Part shown: piece by piece, positions 62,701-64,000 of the stretch
Numbering within the stretch: position 1 is the first letter of the stretch
How the letters are laid out: each line of letters begins with the position of its first letter
From: Clostridium kluyveri
GTDB taxonomy: Bacteria; Bacillota; Clostridia; Clostridiales; Clostridiaceae
DNA: 64,000 nt
NCBI RefSeq assembly: GCF_001902295.1
Contig: NZ_CP018335.1
Location: forward strand, 4,278,001 to 4,342,000
Reading direction: 5' to 3'
Program-made: the position numbers and the translations under genes
The notes under the pieces: model-generated
Databases searched by the model: none
The model's input: only the letters and a program-made list of their open reading frames with translations
What the model was told of the DNA's origin: nothing

Positions 62701-63814
62701 GTTTGATATTATCATACATCACTTCAGGATCCTCTGATAAATTATCTGCTATTTTCCTTACAGACTCATTGAGATCATTTAAAGAGTTAGCATCATTACC
62801 CAATATGCTTATACATAATGGCTTTATTTCATCCGGTATTTTCTCTGTTAATACCTTAAGCGCTCTGCTTGTCTGACTTGTTACCAATACCCTTTTACCA
62901 TAGGCAAGAAGATGACATATTAAATTTATTATAGTATGACTTTTACCAGTACCTGGAGGACCCTGCACAACTACCCCATAATTTTCAGATATACGTTTTA
63001 TTATTTCTTTTTGATCTGAGTTTGCCGGCAATGGAAAAAGTAAATCTTGTCCCACATTTCTCCATTGATTTATATCTTCTTCACTATAATCTATATCTTT
63101 CTCATCTACTAAAGCTTTAATAGTTTCAGGTATCTTATATCCACTATCTATTCCTCTTATTATATTATTAATTTCCACTTCCCATAATTTCATACTATTT
63201 TTTCTTGCTAAAATAACAGAAGTATCATAGATAACCGGAAATTCTTCAAAATTAATTTTTTTCCTTGAAAATTTATTTTTATTAACCACTCCCCTAGTAT
63301 CTATATTAGAAAGTAACTCTAAGAATATATCCTCGATCTCTATCATGTTCCTAAGATCTAAATTACTCTCGTTCACTTTATCCTCCAACTTAAAAATATT
63401 AGCTACATCACATTGTTTTAAATCTTCAAATAGAAAAGTTTCCAAAGCCGTTTTGCCAGAAGGAATTAGCATAAAGCTTCCTTTTACCTTGTTAAACTCT
63501 ATTTTCATCCTGGTTGTTAGAACTGGATAAATAATTTTATCGTTTTCCAGCTTCCATACTATTAATCCGTGCCCGAAAACTATCTCAAAATTCTCTCCAT
63601 TTTTTTCATTCTCTTGATATAAGTTAAAAAATTCTCTATATAGCTTATTATCCTTATTTACTTCTACCCAAGATTCACTGTTAGGTGTATGGCAAAATTC
63701 TTCTTCCCAGTATAACTTATCACAATCATAAATATTTTTTATGCATTTTTGATTCAGTTCCTTTAAATTTAACAAGTAATAAAATATCCTTTTTACCTTA
63801 TCCCTATAATTCAT
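59759..63814 (-). CDS. Large superfamily 1 helicase with C-terminal nuclease-like domain
   Basis: 1351 residues. An N-terminal region without a recognised domain (1-250) precedes Walker A GPPGTGKS (285-292). A long helical insertion (about 370-900) splits the motor. Walker B IIFDESSQSD (D952, E953), GDDKQ (975-979), QGDERD (about 1151-1156) and RFNVAASRARNQMWLF follow. The last 120 residues fit a PD-(D/E)xK/DUF559-like fold (KVDFIVEG near 1265, ICEGD near 1280, VGWIFYRIRGSEFY). AGGAGGGG precedes the ATG. DNA repair or phage defence are both plausible. Confidence 0.85.
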   Translation of the reverse strand: MNYRDKVKRIFYYLLNLKELNQKCIKNIYDCDKLYWEEEFCHTPNSESWVEVNKDNKLYREFFNLYQENEKNGENFEIVFGHGLIVWKLENDKIIYPVLTTRMKIEFNKVKGSFMLIPSGKTALETFLFEDLKQCDVANIFKLEDKVNESNLDLRNMIEIEDIFLELLSNIDTRGVVNKNKFSRKKINFEEFPVIYDTSVILARKNSMKLWEVEINNIIRGIDSGYKIPETIKALVDEKDIDYSEEDINQWRNVGQDLLFPLPANSDQKEIIKRISENYGVVVQGPPGTGKSHTIINLICHLLAYGKRVLVTSQTSRALKVLTEKIPDEIKPLCISILGNDANSLNDLNESVRKIADNLSEDPEVMYDNIKLLERKLNHCRKNQQILYEKLKQVEKLENYSVNYKGKNYNTMYMAKWVKDNKDKYSWIDDKVDINENIPISEKEFELLIYLLRELDKTEKCRFDSIKNIVTRLPDEEEFCEKVEEYKQLTMEYEKCVETVEGWHIPYNDRCDYDKLLKLIEECKNRISYFEEGMWGNMMYNYYSSNITRETLKDLLYKSNNYILMLGRIRNQLRNHKVEIPKDINMDKFIEKFNALYNSLNDSGKISKFFIMLHSEYNYILDNCKVDGKPLKTMNQAMTVKLYTQQEQIFKELKAIWNNTIKDYGGKIISANLKETDLISIEKNLEYLSEIVNWNTKYKKRVMEGFGRISIPPYINWYKKETYEYLIKCVKAIKNINKYNQAKAYIEVFKKTISNSERLKGLHKAIEELNTDKIKQTLGRLKEMSAIKNKSSKIDELLGRISKVCPNTAENIMENWNLSGEKFKNWEQAWRWTQWNNFLNDMYSLSPKALEESIEEEKNKEKIIIKDIVSKKTWYNEIRQTTENQKRSLFSWLQAVKRIGKGRGKMVPEYRKIAQNEMEKCKEVIPVWIMPLNRIIENIKLSKNMFDVIIFDESSQSDIFSLCALMRAKRAVIVGDDKQISPEIVGIDQSNIYNLIDKYLKDIPQKEWFDLQTSLYDTALRVFPSRLMLKEHFRCIPEIINFSNDLSYSGEIIPLRYPKAYEKFYPPINAIKVKDGVRDSAKPINVKEAKCLVEKVVACCNDIKYSNMTMGVISLLGEAQGHLIEGMLREKIGVEEMIKRKLICGDAYSFQGDERDIMFLSMVISNDVKFAPLMRENDIRRFNVAASRARNQMWLFYSIELEDLNVECARYCLLNYCLNYDKYYANNKNVDYIFQSRFQKDIYNIIKNKGYNVIPEVKIGKYKVDFIVEGSRNRVAIICEGDMYSEKYNWKENIERQLDLERVGWIFYRIRGSEFYYDPERVMNKLWEKLRDIGIEQYKIEEIDAKNLRVV

Positions 63815-63864
63815 AATTCCCCTCCTATAATGGCAACCAATAATTATATTTACTTTTATGTTAA

Positions 63865-63893
63865 ATTATACCATCAATTAGAAAAAATTTCAA
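63865..63893 (-). promoter_or_regulatory. Promoter of the helicase-nuclease gene
   Basis: Minus-strand TTGAAA (63888-63893), 17-base spacer, TATAAT (63865-63870), about 50 bases upstream of the ATG. The stretch to the window end shows nothing else. Confidence 0.75.
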
Positions 63894-64000
63894 AAATTTC
63901 GTTAAACAAAATTCAGATATCTGCGACAATATTTTTTTATAATGTCTAAATATAGAAAAAGAATTAGGATATTTATTAAATAGAACATAATGATTGGAAT

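Noticed and set aside
1..64000. tRNA or rRNA genes
   Set aside because: No T-arm GGTTCGAATC-like sequences with cloverleaf context, and no rRNA motifs, were found by eye on either strand.

Overview
The window is low-GC DNA from an anaerobic, spore-forming, motile Firmicute. Gene order (atp operon, thiolase, wecB-tagO-comEB-upp-rpiB, prfA-prmC, rho, pyrG, spoIIR, ispE, a SipL-like gene, yabG, a cotS/glycosyltransferase cluster) is that of Clostridium sensu stricto. Three adjacent acetyl-CoA acetyltransferase genes point strongly to Clostridium kluyveri or a close relative. The species call rests on remembered gene order, not on a search.

Layout. Positions 1-6805 hold the complete F1Fo ATP synthase operon atpIBEFHAGDC (minus strand). 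7218-12342 hold three paralogous thiolases, each with its own sigma-A promoter and a shared 20-base upstream box that resembles half of a Rex site. 12523-20932 carry envelope and housekeeping genes: UDP-GlcNAc 2-epimerase, TagO/WecA-type transferase, dCMP deaminase, upp, rpiB, a YwlE-type phosphatase, threonylcarbamoyl-AMP synthase, a ZIP transporter and prfA. prmC and a DUF1385 gene follow. A chemoreceptor and rpmE sit on the opposite strand and interrupt the usual rho-rpmE-DUF1385-prmC-prfA order. 25510-30610 hold rho, pyrG and small genes. 31026-38728 are rich in sporulation and germination genes: ypeB, spoIIR, and a gerA-type operon in which GerAB and GerAC are fused in one frame. 38873-43550 hold ispE plus cyanophycin synthetase and cyanophycinase. 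43974-54311 hold a SipL-like LysM protein, veg, yabG, and spore-coat kinase-like genes interleaved with two divergent glycosyltransferases. 54577-63814 hold a solute-binding protein, a radical SAM/SPASM enzyme, a DNA glycosylase, a GIY-YIG protein, a GDP-mannose pyrophosphorylase and a 1351-residue helicase-nuclease.

How the genes work together. The ATP synthase subunit c lacks the sodium-ligand residues and so appears proton-driven. The thiolases supply acetoacetyl-CoA for butyrate/caproate-type fermentation. prfA/prmC handle translation termination. The middle and right thirds form a sporulation-germination region in which cyanophycin storage genes are embedded.

The most unusual feature is non-coding. 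A degenerate, structured interspersed element of about 95-200 bases occurs at least seven times (five long copies, two 3' fragments) in intergenic DNA on both strands. Its conserved 3' hairpin and tail resemble the right end (guide-RNA scaffold region) of IS200/IS605-TnpB elements, yet no TnpB gene is present. Other candidates are a structured cphA leader with mutually exclusive hairpins, two orphan promoter-plus-hairpin loci that could make small RNAs, and a transposase relic between thiolase genes. No rRNA, tRNA or CRISPR array was seen.
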